Assembly: GCA_947629455.1 (NCBI GenBank)
Contig: CANRDT010000008.1
Coordinates: forward strand, 1-64,000
Direction of reading: 5' to 3'
Length of the DNA: 64,000 nt
From: an uncultured Ruminococcus sp.
GTDB lineage: Bacteria; Bacillota; Clostridia; Oscillospirales; Ruminococcaceae
Numbering within the stretch: the first letter of the stretch is position 1; the number at the start of each line of letters is the position of its first letter. Below, one piece after another: positions 15,451 through 24,661 of this stretch. The notes beneath the pieces were generated by a model. The model was not told the origin of the DNA. It ran no database searches and was given only the letters and a program-made list of their open reading frames with translations. The position numbers were made by a program, and so were the translations under genes.

Positions 15451-16527
15451 ATGAAAAAATCAAAGTCAAAAAAGAAAATTGCACTGATAATAATTTTATC
15501 ATTTATGATTTTACTTATCGCCGGAATGTGGCTGTTTACCGTAAGTATATACAAAGAAAATTTCGATCAGCGTTTTGAAACATATGAGCCTTTGATGTTT
15601 TATATTGACGACTTTGACGGCTTGGAGAGAGCCGAATATGATTTCAAATCAAACAACGGGCAAAAGCTCAAAGGCTATATGTACAGCTCGGGTGAAGATC
15701 AGCGTGCGATAATCGTGCTGGCTCACGGATTTGGCGGCGGCGGACATAATTCTTATATGGATTGTATAAATTATTTTGCGCAAAACGGATATTTTGTTTT
15801 CGCATATGACGCTACAGGAAATGATGAAAGCGACGGCGAGGGCGTCGGCGGTATTCCTCAGGGCGTTATTGATCTTGAATATGCGATAACTTTTGTGGAG
15901 GAAAGCGGCAATTTTCCCGATATGCCGATTGCATTATTCGGGCATAGCTGGGGAGGTTACAGCGTTTGCAATGTGCTGACATATCACCCCGAAGTAAAAG
16001 CCGTTGTGGAATGTGCGGGCTGTAATCGTTCGTCTGATTTATTTGAGGCGCAAGGCAAAAAGCAAGCAGGGGATTTCATTTATGCAATGATGCCTTTCGT
16101 AAAACTGCACGAGCAAATTAAATTCGGCAAATATGCAGCAAATACGGCAATGGACGGTTTTGCGGCAAGTGATGCCGCCGTAATGATCGTTCACGGCTCT
16201 GATGACGGTGTTGTGCCTACGGAATACGGTTATGATATGTTTTATGAAAAATATAAAAATGATCCGCGGTTTTCTTTTATTCTTCTCGAAAACAGGGAAC
16301 ATAATTTTTTTAACAAGCAGACGGCGTACATAGATGAGTTTAATGATTCGTTGGATAAATGGCTCGAAACGCTCAATTATGATTATAAAGCAGATGAAAA
16401 TAAAGAGCGCTTTGCGGCTGATAAAGCGGATTACATAAATCACAATCTTGATAGAGAAAAATACGCTGATATGCTCGACACCGATCTGTTTGACCGCTTT
16501 TTGAAATTTTATGATGATAATATCTGA
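15451..16527 (+). CDS. Membrane-anchored alpha/beta hydrolase
   Basis: 358 residues. A Lys-rich start (MKKSKSKKKI) and one hydrophobic span (about 12-32) predict an N-terminal membrane anchor with the enzyme outside. The catalytic domain has the oxyanion HGFGGGGH motif (about 92-99), the nucleophile elbow GHSWGG (Ser about 170), Asp in HGSDDG (about 250), and His in ENREHNFF (about 285). These complete a Ser-Asp-His triad. Similar proteins are annotated as acyl-peptidase or esterase-like hydrolases; the substrate is unknown. Own promoter, single gene, flanked upstream by the double-hairpin repeat. Confidence 0.85.
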   Translation: MKKSKSKKKIALIIILSFMILLIAGMWLFTVSIYKENFDQRFETYEPLMFYIDDFDGLERAEYDFKSNNGQKLKGYMYSSGEDQRAIIVLAHGFGGGGHNSYMDCINYFAQNGYFVFAYDATGNDESDGEGVGGIPQGVIDLEYAITFVEESGNFPDMPIALFGHSWGGYSVCNVLTYHPEVKAVVECAGCNRSSDLFEAQGKKQAGDFIYAMMPFVKLHEQIKFGKYAANTAMDGFAASDAAVMIVHGSDDGVVPTEYGYDMFYEKYKNDPRFSFILLENREHNFFNKQTAYIDEFNDSLDKWLETLNYDYKADENKERFAADKADYINHNLDREKYADMLDTDLFDRFLKFYDDNI

Positions 16528-16570
16528 TCTTGGTATTTGTATATGCGTATTTTCTTTTTAAAAAATGCTA

Positions 16571-16598
16571 TTGATTTTCAAGCAAAATAGTGTATAAT
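16571..16598 (+). promoter_or_regulatory. Promoter of the acetyltransferase gene
   Basis: TTGATT (16571-16576), 16-base spacer, TATAAT (16593-16598). About 60 bases before the ATG at 16659. Confidence 0.65.
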
Positions 16599-16658
16599 AT
16601 TGTTATAGGGAAGATGTTTGTATCTTAATATTAATTTGGATCTTAGAGGAGTATAAAA

Positions 16659-17183
16659 ATGAGCAAAGAACCGATCATTGAGACCGAAAGGCTGATCTTG
16701 CGTCCACTCACGCTTGATGACGCAGAAGCTTGTTACAGTTGGAACAGTGATGAAAGAGTTACAAAGTATATGTCATATTCTACATATACCAATATCAGCC
16801 AGACTGTTGATTGGATAAAGTCAACTTTTATTGATAAAGATGAATGGAACTGGGCATTTGTCCTGAAAAAAGAAAATAAAGTTATCGGCTCGGGAAGTAT
16901 AGGTCCAAATGCCCAAATGAAAGGCTATTGGGGAATCGGATATAACCTGCACTATGATCATTGGCACAAGGGTTACTGCACCGAGGCTATGCGTGCAATT
17001 ATCGATTTTGCGCACAAAGAACTTGGCGTAAATAAGATTTGCTCCGACCATGCAGTTGATAATCCGCGCTCGGGCAGAGTTATGGAAAAATGCGGTCTGA
17101 AATTTGACCACTACGGCGAATATACAAAACTTGACGGCAGCCAAACATTTAATGAAATGTTTTATAAAATGGAATTGAAATAA
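16659..17183 (+). CDS. GNAT-family N-acetyltransferase (RimJ/RimL type)
   Basis: 174 residues. It starts IETERLILRPLTLDDAE, typical of the RimJ/RimL/spermidine-type GNATs. The acetyl-CoA loop region is seen in YNLHYDHWHKGYCTEAMRAI (about 108-127), then VDNPRSGRVMEKCGL (about 140-154), where the Asn and backbone bind the cofactor. The enzyme moves acetyl from acetyl-CoA to an amine, commonly a protein N terminus or a small molecule; the acceptor is unknown. A GAGGAG site precedes the ATG. Confidence 0.9.
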   Translation: MSKEPIIETERLILRPLTLDDAEACYSWNSDERVTKYMSYSTYTNISQTVDWIKSTFIDKDEWNWAFVLKKENKVIGSGSIGPNAQMKGYWGIGYNLHYDHWHKGYCTEAMRAIIDFAHKELGVNKICSDHAVDNPRSGRVMEKCGLKFDHYGEYTKLDGSQTFNEMFYKMELK

Positions 17184-17268
17184 ATTCTGAGTTATATCAG
17201 CAAGCGATCAAAACGGACAGGTGTTTTCTCTTTGGAAAATGCTTGTTATTTTCTTAGGAGGAAATGAG

Positions 17269-17661
17269 ATGAGAGATTTGTATCTATCAAGGAAAGTTGT
17301 TATAATAAGATATATAATTGCTATGATGATATGTATTCTATCGGTGATCATTGCTAAAGATAAAAACTTTAGAATGTTTATGTTAATATTAATACCAGCT
17401 ATGATAGGTGTTTTGATCATATCTCATGTGTTCTGGAAAGGCTTGGATAGTGGTGATTTTACAAAATTCTTTTCACAAGAAAATCTCGAAAAAAGAGATA
17501 TAATATTGCGCTTTTGCAGTATACTTGTGCAATATAGTACAATAGTTACAACGGTTCTATATGCTATGGAAAATATAATTGGTCTTATAATTTCCATCTT
17601 ATTATTTGTATTATTTATAGTCGAGAGTGTACTTTTTTTCAAAATAAATAAAACCCGGTAA
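17269..17661 (+). CDS. Small four-span membrane protein
   Basis: 130 residues from ATG 17269, which has TAGGAGGAAATGAG upstream; an earlier GTG in frame has no ribosome site. Four hydrophobic helices are visible (about 10-28, 33-53, 82-100 and 104-124). No motif or family recognised. It follows the acetyltransferase by 85 bases and may share its transcript. AT-rich like its neighbours. Confidence 0.6.
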   Translation: MRDLYLSRKVVIIRYIIAMMICILSVIIAKDKNFRMFMLILIPAMIGVLIISHVFWKGLDSGDFTKFFSQENLEKRDIILRFCSILVQYSTIVTTVLYAMENIIGLIISILLFVLFIVESVLFFKINKTR

Positions 17662-17752
17662 AAAGAGGATACATTAGCGTGTCAAACCCGTTCTGAGCGC
17701 GCTTGCAAGCGATATGCGGCTTGTGCAAAATTTATGGTAATAAAAAAATTTC

Positions 17753-17824
17753 GACCGCCCGACTTACGTACATCGGACGGTCTTGAAGTTTGCGGAGGGC
17801 GCATTGCGCCGCCCGCGCGAGGGC
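17753..17824 (-). repeat. Post-tRNA two-hairpin element, copy B
   Basis: Reverse-strand copy starting at the base after the CCA of tRNA-Leu. Stem two pairs GACCGTCCGA with TCGGGCGGTC and is followed by GAAATTTTTTTATT, so here it would also work as an intrinsic terminator. See copy A at 12897-12968. Confidence 0.78.
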
Positions 17825-17911
17825 TGGTGCCGGTGACCGGGGTCGAACCGGTACGGTATCGCTACCACTGGATTTTGAGTCCAGCACGTCTGCCAATTCC
17901 ATCACACCGGC
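17825..17911 (-). tRNA. tRNA-Leu (anticodon CAA)
   Basis: On the minus strand the acceptor GCCGGTG pairs with CACCGGC. The anticodon stem CTGGA/TCCAG encloses CTCAAAA with anticodon CAA. A long variable arm (class II) is present, and the T-arm contains GGTTCGACCCC. CCA is encoded at 17825-17827. Confidence 0.95.
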
Positions 17912-18055
17912 TTGACAGTACTTTTAAAGTATATCACATTATCCTCCTCTTGTCAAGCGTCGGTCACTAAAAAACAAAATATTAATTTTGTGTAAACCGA
18001 AACGTGAGTTTTCACTCTGTTAATATTTAAAAAATAAAAATTACTGCTAAAGGGC

Positions 18056-18084
18056 TTTACAATCAGGACAAAATATTGTATAAT
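18056..18084 (+). promoter_or_regulatory. Promoter of the pyrH-frr-uppS-polC gene series
   Basis: TTTACA (18056-18061), 17 bases, TATAAT (18079-18084), about 60 bases upstream of pyrH. The downstream genes run in one direction to polC without a clear internal terminator. Confidence 0.75.
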
Positions 18085-18145
18085 TTTATTGTGGAACTTT
18101 GTAAAATAAAAATATTCGTGAACTTTTTGTTAAGGAGTGCTGCTT

Positions 18146-18850
18146 ATGAAACCTAAATACAGGCGTATACTGCTAAAACTCAGCGGTGAAGCTCTTGCCG
18201 GCGATAAAAAAACCGGTCTTGATTATGACGTTATAACCGCCTTCGGAAAAAGTATCAAGAAATGCGTCGACGCAGGCGTTCAGGTGGGAATAGTCGTCGG
18301 CGGCGGAAATTTCTGGAGAGGCCGCTCCAGCGGAGCTATGGACAGAACAAGAGCCGATCATATCGGCATGCTTGCCACTGCCATGAACGCGCTTGCGGTT
18401 GCCGACGCCCTCGAAAACTGCGGAATGGAAGTCAGAGTACAGACTGCCATATCTATGCCGCAGGTCGCCGAGCCTTATATCAGGAATAAGGCTATGCGCC
18501 ACTTTGAAAAGGGCAGGGTAGTCATCTTCGGCTGCGGTACGGGCAACCCCTTCTTCTCGACCGATACCGCAGCTTCACTGAGAGCCGCCGAGATCGAGGC
18601 AGATATTTTCTTCAAGGGTACTATGGTGGACGGCGTTTACGATAAAGACCCCCATAAATACCCCGACGCGGTAAAGTTCGATACACTCAGCTTTGCGGAC
18701 ATTCTTTCAAAGAATCTTGCCGTTATGGATTCCACTGCGGCTGCGATGTGCAAGGATAATAATATCCCTATCCTTGTGTTCGATCTTGCAAGACCGGATA
18801 ATATTTTTGACGCTTGTATGGGCAAAAATATCGGTACTTTGGTTAAATAA
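18146..18850 (+). CDS. pyrH: UMP kinase
   Basis: Phosphorylates UMP to UDP with ATP; hexameric bacterial amino-acid-kinase-fold enzyme. 234 residues from ATG 18146, set by AAGGAG eight bases upstream. Motifs: [13 protein letters not shown] at the N terminus, [10 protein letters not shown] (about 50-59), the UMP/ATP region [13 protein letters not shown] (about 131-143), and DGVYDKDP (about 169-176). Followed 195 bases later by frr, the usual bacterial pairing. Confidence 0.97.
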   Translation: MKPKYRRILLKLSGEALAGDKKTGLDYDVITAFGKSIKKCVDAGVQVGIVVGGGNFWRGRSSGAMDRTRADHIGMLATAMNALAVADALENCGMEVRVQTAISMPQVAEPYIRNKAMRHFEKGRVVIFGCGTGNPFFSTDTAASLRAAEIEADIFFKGTMVDGVYDKDPHKYPDAVKFDTLSFADILSKNLAVMDSTAAAMCKDNNIPILVFDLARPDNIFDACMGKNIGTLVK

Positions 18851-19045
18851 TTACCGTACACTTTTCGGGAACGCGCCTTTTATTTTGTATTATATTTATT
18901 TTTATTATATTTTCTTTAATTTATGACCTCCTGCGCGTTTTCGTTCTTGTTTGCTTTAAACAGCTCCTGCCCGTGCGGATATGCGTGTATATGCTTTTTG
19001 CATACCCTGCGGACGTAAACTTAATGTGAGAAAGGATTTGATACT

Positions 19046-19600
19046 ATGAAAGAGATCAGAGAAAATGCCGAAAATAAAATGAAAAAGACAATCAACGTAC
19101 TTCTGTCGGATTTTGCGGCGGTAAGAGCAGGCAGAGCAAACCCTTCCGTACTCGATAAAGTCCGCGTTGACTATTACGGCTCGCCTACACCGATAAATCA
19201 GATGGCAGCCATTTCCGTTTCTGAGGCGAGAGTGCTCGTTATACAGCCTTGGGATAAGACTACTCTCAGCGCAATAGAAAAGGCTATCCAGGCGTCCGAC
19301 GTGGGCATTAATCCCCAGAACGACGGCAGCGTGCTGCGCCTGACTTTCCCCCAGCTTACCGAGGAGGACAGAAAACGTATCGTAAAGAACGTAAGAAAAC
19401 AGGGCGAGGACGCAAAAGTCGCTATACGTTCCATACGCCGCGACGCTATGGAAAAATATAAGACTAAGAAAAAGAATAACGAGATCACCGAGGACGACCT
19501 TAAAGAATGTGAGGATAAGATCCAGAAACTTACCGATAAATTCGTCAAGGAGATAGATTCTTACGTTGCCGATAAAGAAAAGGAAGTAATGTCGATCTGA
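19046..19600 (+). CDS. frr: Ribosome recycling factor
   Basis: 184 residues, the standard length. It splits post-termination ribosomes together with EF-G. Characteristic sequences: VRAGRANPSVLDKVRVDYYG (about 26-45), the hinge with ISVSEARVLVIQPWD, and VRKQGEDAKVAIRSIRRDA. GAGAAAGGA precedes the ATG. Lies between pyrH and uppS as in many Firmicutes. The 195-base gap upstream holds no clear promoter or gene. Confidence 0.97.
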   Translation: MKEIRENAENKMKKTINVLLSDFAAVRAGRANPSVLDKVRVDYYGSPTPINQMAAISVSEARVLVIQPWDKTTLSAIEKAIQASDVGINPQNDGSVLRLTFPQLTEEDRKRIVKNVRKQGEDAKVAIRSIRRDAMEKYKTKKKNNEITEDDLKECEDKIQKLTDKFVKEIDSYVADKEKEVMSI

Positions 19601-19617
19601 CGGAATGGGGACATATT

Positions 19618-20337
19618 ATGAGCAGTATTTTACCTGAGGGTTATCAGCCGCCCGTCCATGTCGGCGTTATTATGGACGGCAACGGCAGATGGGCAAAGAA
19701 ACGCGGTATGCCGCGCAAATTCGGTCACAGGGAGGGCGCAAAGACTTTCCGTACCATAACCCGCCACGCCAAAGCGCTGGGTGTGCAGTATATAACCTTT
19801 TATGCCTTTTCTACCGAAAACTGGAAAAGACCGAAGGACGAAGTGGACGCGATAATGGATCTTTTTGAGAAGAACCTTGACGAGGTGCGCGACTTTATTG
19901 AGGAAAATATCAGAGTCCGCTTTATCGGCGACCGTTCTATGCTAAATCCCAGATTGCAGGAGAAAATGAAAGGCGTCGAGGAGGATTCCAAGGATTTTGA
20001 TTCCATGACGCTTATACTTGCCATCAATTACGGCGGCAGGGACGAGATAACGCATACGGTGCGGCAGATCGCGCTCGATGTAAAAAACGGTATTCTTCAG
20101 CCGGAGGAGGTCACTCAGGAGCTTATACAGAGCAGGCTCTATACCGAGGAGATACCCGACGTCGATCTGATAATACGGCCCAGCGGAGAACAGCGGCTTT
20201 CAAATTTCCTGATATGGCAGGCGGCATATGCGGAATATTATTTTACGAATATCCTCTGGCCGGATTTCACAAAAAAAGATCTTGAAGACGCAGTGATCGC
20301 CTATTGCGAACGTAACCGCAGATTCGGCGGCGTGTGA
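19618..20337 (+). CDS. uppS: Undecaprenyl diphosphate synthase (cis-prenyltransferase)
   Basis: Builds the C55 lipid carrier of cell-wall synthesis from farnesyl diphosphate and isopentenyl diphosphate. 239 residues with the diagnostic VIMDGNGRWAKKRGM (Asp 22 region), FGHREGAKT, TFYAFSTENWKRP, and the C-terminal IIRPSGEQRLSNFLIWQAAY. Begins 17 bases after frr and is followed by cdsA. Confidence 0.97.
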   Translation: MSSILPEGYQPPVHVGVIMDGNGRWAKKRGMPRKFGHREGAKTFRTITRHAKALGVQYITFYAFSTENWKRPKDEVDAIMDLFEKNLDEVRDFIEENIRVRFIGDRSMLNPRLQEKMKGVEEDSKDFDSMTLILAINYGGRDEITHTVRQIALDVKNGILQPEEVTQELIQSRLYTEEIPDVDLIIRPSGEQRLSNFLIWQAAYAEYYFTNILWPDFTKKDLEDAVIAYCERNRRFGGV

Positions 20338-20366
20338 TACTGCGGCGGAAAGGAAATGATAGATAA

Positions 20367-21206
20367 ATGCGAACCCGGATAATTTCAGCCGCGGTGGCGG
20401 TAGTTATCGCCATTGTTGCGCTGATACTGCATAAGACGTTTATATTCGAGCTGCTGATCGGACTAATAACCGCCTCTGCTCTCTATGAGATATTCAGGGC
20501 GACGAAATACGGCTCGCACAAATTGCAGTCGGTCATCTGTTACGCCTATGCCTTTGTCAATACCTTTATCGAGGTCTTTCACCGCCACGGCTGGCTCACG
20601 CGCATCAACGACTGGCTGATACTCGGCTGCTTTGTCACCGCTATGTGCCTTTCATATCTGAAACACCATAAGGAATATGATTATAACGATCTCTTCTTTA
20701 TGATGGGACTTACCGCGCTGCTTTCTCTGTCTTTCAAAACTCTGCTGTATATGTCCTCAAACGGCAGGACAAACGGTGAAGAGATCTTTATGCTGGTGAT
20801 AACCCTCTGCGCCGCGTGGCTTGCGGATTCGGGAGCGTATTTTGCCGGAACATTTTTCGGAAAGACAAAGCTTTGCCCCGAGATCAGCCCGAAAAAGACG
20901 GTGGAAGGGCTTATCGGCGGCATAATCAGCAACGGTGCGCTGCTTTTGCTGATAGGTCTTGTGTATGATAAGCTGCTCGGCGGTTCGTCGCTTAATTATC
21001 TTTTCCTGTTTATTGCGGGAATGTTGTGCGCTGTCATCGGACTTATCGGCGATCTTACCGCGTCGGAGATAAAGCGTCAGTGCGGAATAAAGGATTACGG
21101 CAATGTTATGCCGGGACACGGCGGAGTTATGGACAGGTTTGACAGCGTTCTGCTTGTCGCTCCTTTTATGTACTATCTGTTCACTCAGGGGCTTATTCTT
21201 AAATAA
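20367..21206 (+). CDS. cdsA: Phosphatidate cytidylyltransferase
   Basis: Makes CDP-diacylglycerol from phosphatidate and CTP at the membrane. 279 residues with about seven membrane spans. The family signature near the C terminus is present (DLTASEIKRQCGIKDYGNVM, then PGHGGVMDRFDSVL), as is the central KTKLCPEISPKKTVEG. Located between uppS and dxr as expected. The 158-base gap after it holds a GC hairpin (ATGTTCC with GGGAACAT, about 21278-21305), possibly processing or attenuation. Confidence 0.96.
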   Translation: MRTRIISAAVAVVIAIVALILHKTFIFELLIGLITASALYEIFRATKYGSHKLQSVICYAYAFVNTFIEVFHRHGWLTRINDWLILGCFVTAMCLSYLKHHKEYDYNDLFFMMGLTALLSLSFKTLLYMSSNGRTNGEEIFMLVITLCAAWLADSGAYFAGTFFGKTKLCPEISPKKTVEGLIGGIISNGALLLLIGLVYDKLLGGSSLNYLFLFIAGMLCAVIGLIGDLTASEIKRQCGIKDYGNVMPGHGGVMDRFDSVLLVAPFMYYLFTQGLILK

Positions 21207-21364
21207 GACCATTAAAATTTCAAAGTTGATCTACCTGCTATTCTCCCCCGTGTGGGAAGAACAGCCTGTTTCAAAGATATGTTCCTCGTCGGTCGGCGGG
21301 GAACATTGCAGTAATATATAACATATATATCGTTTACTTAAACGAAAAGACGAGGATATTGCAT

Positions 21365-22528
21365 ATGAAAACAATTTCAGTACTCGGTTCTACCGGTTCG
21401 ATAGGCACTCAGGCATTGGAGGTCGCCGTAAAGCATAATATTAAAGTAAAAGCTCTTGCCGCACATTCAAATGTACAGCTGCTGGCAAAGCAGGCTAAAG
21501 AACTCGGCGCGGAGTATGTCTGTATTTTTAACGAAGAAAAGGTCAATGCTTTAAAGGAACTGCTTGACGGTCGGAATGTAACTATCCTGAGCGGCGCGGA
21601 GGGACTTAATGAGACAGCCCGTCTTGACGGCGTGGATATTATGTTAAACTCGGTGGTCGGTATGGTGGGACTTGTTCCGACACTCGAGGCGATCGAGCAT
21701 GGTACGGATATTGCCCTTGCAAATAAGGAAACTCTTGTCGCAGGCGGAGAACTGGTAATGAAAGCCGCCGCCGACAAGGGAGTAAAGATATATCCTGTTG
21801 ACAGCGAACATTCGGCGATATTCCAGTGCCTGCAGGGCGCAAAACGTTCTCAGGTGCGCAGGATACTGCTTACTGCATCGGGCGGACCTTTTTTCTCAAA
21901 GACGTATGAGGAACTTGAAAACGTCACCGTAGAGGACGCGCTCAGACACCCAAACTGGTCTATGGGAAACAAGATAACTATTGACTCGGCAACGCTTATG
22001 AATAAAGGTCTTGAATTTATCGAGGCTATGCGGCTTTTCGATCTCAGGAGCGACCAGATCGAGATAGTAGTCCACCGTGAAAGCGTTATACATTCCGCGG
22101 TGGAATATAACGATTATTCAGTGATAGCACAGATGGGCGTGCCTGATATGAAAATACCCATACAGTATGCGCTGCTTTATCCCGAAAGACTTCCTTGTCC
22201 GACAAGACCGCTTTCGCTGACCGATTACGGAAAACTGACATTTGCAAAACCCGATCTTGAGACTTTCCGCTGCCTTGCCGCCTGCATAAAAGCGGTGAAT
22301 ATCGGCGGAACTGCTCCTGCGGTAGTAAACGGAGCGAACGAAACGGCAGTCTACAGCTTTCTTGCCAAGGAAATAGGCTTTAACGACATCGGCAGACTGG
22401 TGGAGGGTGCGCTTGAAAATGTTGAGATACGCCCCGTGAACTCTCTTGACGACGTTCTTTCGGCTGACAGGGAAGCGAGGGAGTACGTCCGCAAAAGACT
22501 GAACTCGTTATCCTCACAGAACAAATAG
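21365..22528 (+). CDS. dxr: 1-Deoxy-D-xylulose 5-phosphate reductoisomerase
   Basis: First committed step of the MEP isoprenoid pathway: DXP and NADPH give 2-C-methylerythritol 4-phosphate. 387 residues from ATG 21365. N-terminal NADPH motif ISVLGSTGSIGTQALEV. Active-site sequences include VDSEHSAIFQCLQG (about 143-156), TASGGPFF (about 170-177), HPNWSMGNKITIDSATLMNKG split over about 194-214, and MGVPDMKIPIQYAL. Same operon as ispG, another MEP enzyme. Confidence 0.97.
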   Translation: MKTISVLGSTGSIGTQALEVAVKHNIKVKALAAHSNVQLLAKQAKELGAEYVCIFNEEKVNALKELLDGRNVTILSGAEGLNETARLDGVDIMLNSVVGMVGLVPTLEAIEHGTDIALANKETLVAGGELVMKAAADKGVKIYPVDSEHSAIFQCLQGAKRSQVRRILLTASGGPFFSKTYEELENVTVEDALRHPNWSMGNKITIDSATLMNKGLEFIEAMRLFDLRSDQIEIVVHRESVIHSAVEYNDYSVIAQMGVPDMKIPIQYALLYPERLPCPTRPLSLTDYGKLTFAKPDLETFRCLAACIKAVNIGGTAPAVVNGANETAVYSFLAKEIGFNDIGRLVEGALENVEIRPVNSLDDVLSADREAREYVRKRLNSLSSQNK

Positions 22529-22553
22529 ACACATATAAGAAAGGCGAAACTTA

Positions 22554-23594
22554 ATGAAAATACTGATTGCCCTGGTTATTTTTGAAGTTATAATACTTGT
22601 TCACGAGGCAGGACACTTTATCGCGGCGAAAAAATGCGGCGTAAAGGTGAATGAGTTTTCTATCGGAATGGGACCTGCGATACTGAAAAAGCAAAAGGGC
22701 GAAACGCTCTACGCGCTGAGGATAGTACCCTTCGGCGGTTACTGCGCTATGGAGGGAGAGGACGCCGAAAGCGACGACGAGCGTTCTTTCGGCAGCAGAT
22801 CGGTCCCGAAAAGAATACTGATCGTTTCGGCAGGTATAATAATGAATTTTATACTGGGTATCCTGCTGCTGCTTATAAACACCTGTATAAGCGCGCCCTA
22901 TGCGTCTACCACCGTTTCGCGATTTGAGACCGAGGACGCGCGTTCACATACCACGGGACTTGAAGTCGGCGATAAGATCGTCAGGATAAACGGTATGAGA
23001 ATTTTCACCGATATGGACATAAGCTACCAGTTCCAGAACGACGAGGACAGCGTATTTGATCTTACCGTCATACGAAACGGCAAGAAAAAAGAGCTTGAAA
23101 ATGTTGCTTTTGATGTTAAGGACGGCGCTATGCATATTGATTTCTTTGTCCTGCCGGTCGAGGCGTCGCCGCTGTCCGTGATAAAGAGGACGTTCGCCCA
23201 GACCGTTACCGACGCAAGACTGATCTATATTTCCCTCGGCGATCTTATAACGGGAAAATATTCCATACGCGATCTTTCAGGTCCTGTCGGAGTGGTGGAC
23301 GTTATCGGCGACGTTATCGAAAGCGAGACCGATGAGGAAACTGGTATCGACTGGAACGCTCTTTCTCAGCAGCTGCTGTCGCTCGCGGCGTTTATCACTA
23401 TCAACCTCGGCGTGTTCAATCTTTTGCCCCTGCCTGCGCTTGACGGCGGCAGACTGCTGTTTCTGGTGATCGAGGGCATACGCGGAAAGCCCGTTCCCCC
23501 CGAAAAGGAAGGTATGGTTCACTTCGTGGGACTTGCCGCGCTTATGGTGCTTATGGTCGTGGTCACCGTCAGCGATATAGTAAAGATATTCTGA
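22554..23594 (+). CDS. rseP: RIP zinc metalloprotease (site-2 protease)
   Basis: 346 residues. Membrane-embedded protease with zinc motif VHEAGHFIAAKKCGV (HExxH, residues about 16-20) in the first span. A PDZ domain follows (TTGLEVGDKIVRINGMRIF, about 130-150), and the third zinc ligand is in LLPLPALDGGRLLF (about 290-303) near the C-terminal spans. Family members cut membrane-bound anti-sigma factors or signal peptides after a first cleavage. Gene order dxr-rseP-ispG is typical for Firmicutes. Confidence 0.95.
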   Translation: MKILIALVIFEVIILVHEAGHFIAAKKCGVKVNEFSIGMGPAILKKQKGETLYALRIVPFGGYCAMEGEDAESDDERSFGSRSVPKRILIVSAGIIMNFILGILLLLINTCISAPYASTTVSRFETEDARSHTTGLEVGDKIVRINGMRIFTDMDISYQFQNDEDSVFDLTVIRNGKKKELENVAFDVKDGAMHIDFFVLPVEASPLSVIKRTFAQTVTDARLIYISLGDLITGKYSIRDLSGPVGVVDVIGDVIESETDEETGIDWNALSQQLLSLAAFITINLGVFNLLPLPALDGGRLLFLVIEGIRGKPVPPEKEGMVHFVGLAALMVLMVVVTVSDIVKIF

Positions 23595-23611
23595 AACTAA
23601 GGAGAGATAAT

Positions 23612-24652
23612 ATGAGCCGACTGAAAAAAAGTGTAAAAATAGGCGACATCTGCCTTGATGGCAAAAAAATATATATCCAGTCCATGCTGAGCGTACCCTC
23701 TACCGACATCGAAGGCTCGGTACGTCAGGCGCAGGAGCTTGAAAACTCAGGCTGCGAGATAATCCGCGCCGCCATACCCGATATGGACGCGGTAAAACTC
23801 ATTCCGGCTATCAAGGAGAAAGTTTCCGTGCCGCTCGTCGCGGATATTCATTACGACTACCGACTCGCTCTTGCCGCCGCCGAGGCGGGCGTGGACAAGA
23901 TACGCATAAATCCCGGAAATATCGGTTCAAAAGAACGTGTAAAAGCGGTGGTAAATGCCTGCCGCACCGGGAATATCCCGATCAGGATAGGCGTAAATGC
24001 AGGTTCGCTTGAAAAAGATCTGCTTGAAAAATACGGTTCTCCCGTTCCCGAGGCTCTCGCCGAAAGCGCTATGCGCCACGTCAGGATACTCGAAGAATGT
24101 GATTTTGACGATATAGTCATTTCTATAAAATCCTCCGACGTGGTATGTATGATAAATTCCTACCGCCTGCTTGCACAGATGTGCGGCTATCCGCTGCATC
24201 TCGGCGTTACCGAGGCAGGCACCGAGAGAATGGGTATCATCAAGTCGGCTGCCGGTATCGGTTCGCTGCTTGCGGACGGTATAGGCGAAACGATACGCGT
24301 TTCCCTGACGGACGATCCGATAAAAGAAGTCTATGCCGCAAAGGATATTCTCAGAGCGCTCGGAAAGGGCGGCGGCGTGAACGTGGTATCATGTCCCACC
24401 TGCGGCAGAACGAGGATAGACCTTATACCGCTTGCGAAAAAAGTTGAAGACGCTGTCAGGGATATCGACAAGGATATAACGGTCGCGGTAATGGGCTGCG
24501 CGGTCAACGGTATCGGCGAGGCCGGAGAGGCTGACATCGGTATCGCAGGCGGCGACGGCTGCGCGGTGTTATTCAGAAACGGAAAAATGCTGAGGAAGAT
24601 AGATGAAAGCGAGGCTCTTGACGCCCTGCTTGCGGAAATTGAAAAGCTTTAG
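23612..24652 (+). CDS. ispG: 4-Hydroxy-3-methylbut-2-en-1-yl diphosphate synthase (flavodoxin/ferredoxin)
   Basis: Penultimate MEP-pathway step, a [4Fe-4S] reductive dehydration of MEcPP to HMBPP. 346 residues. It begins KSVKIGDICLDGKKIYIQSML. The TIM-barrel part has VPLVADIHYDYRLA and DKIRINPGNIG. The three cluster cysteines lie in VVSCPTCGRTRID (about 262-274) and VAVMGCAVNGIGEAGEADIG (about 296). Eighteen bases separate it from rseP and nine from polC. Confidence 0.97.
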   Translation: MSRLKKSVKIGDICLDGKKIYIQSMLSVPSTDIEGSVRQAQELENSGCEIIRAAIPDMDAVKLIPAIKEKVSVPLVADIHYDYRLALAAAEAGVDKIRINPGNIGSKERVKAVVNACRTGNIPIRIGVNAGSLEKDLLEKYGSPVPEALAESAMRHVRILEECDFDDIVISIKSSDVVCMINSYRLLAQMCGYPLHLGVTEAGTERMGIIKSAAGIGSLLADGIGETIRVSLTDDPIKEVYAAKDILRALGKGGGVNVVSCPTCGRTRIDLIPLAKKVEDAVRDIDKDITVAVMGCAVNGIGEAGEADIGIAGGDGCAVLFRNGKMLRKIDESEALDALLAEIEKL

Positions 24653-24661
24653 GTCGTAAAT

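Noticed and set aside
12820-17911. A composite transposon flanked by inverted repeats
   Set aside because: No transposase or target duplications are present, and the repeats are fixed to tRNA 3' ends; kept only as an islet hypothesis.
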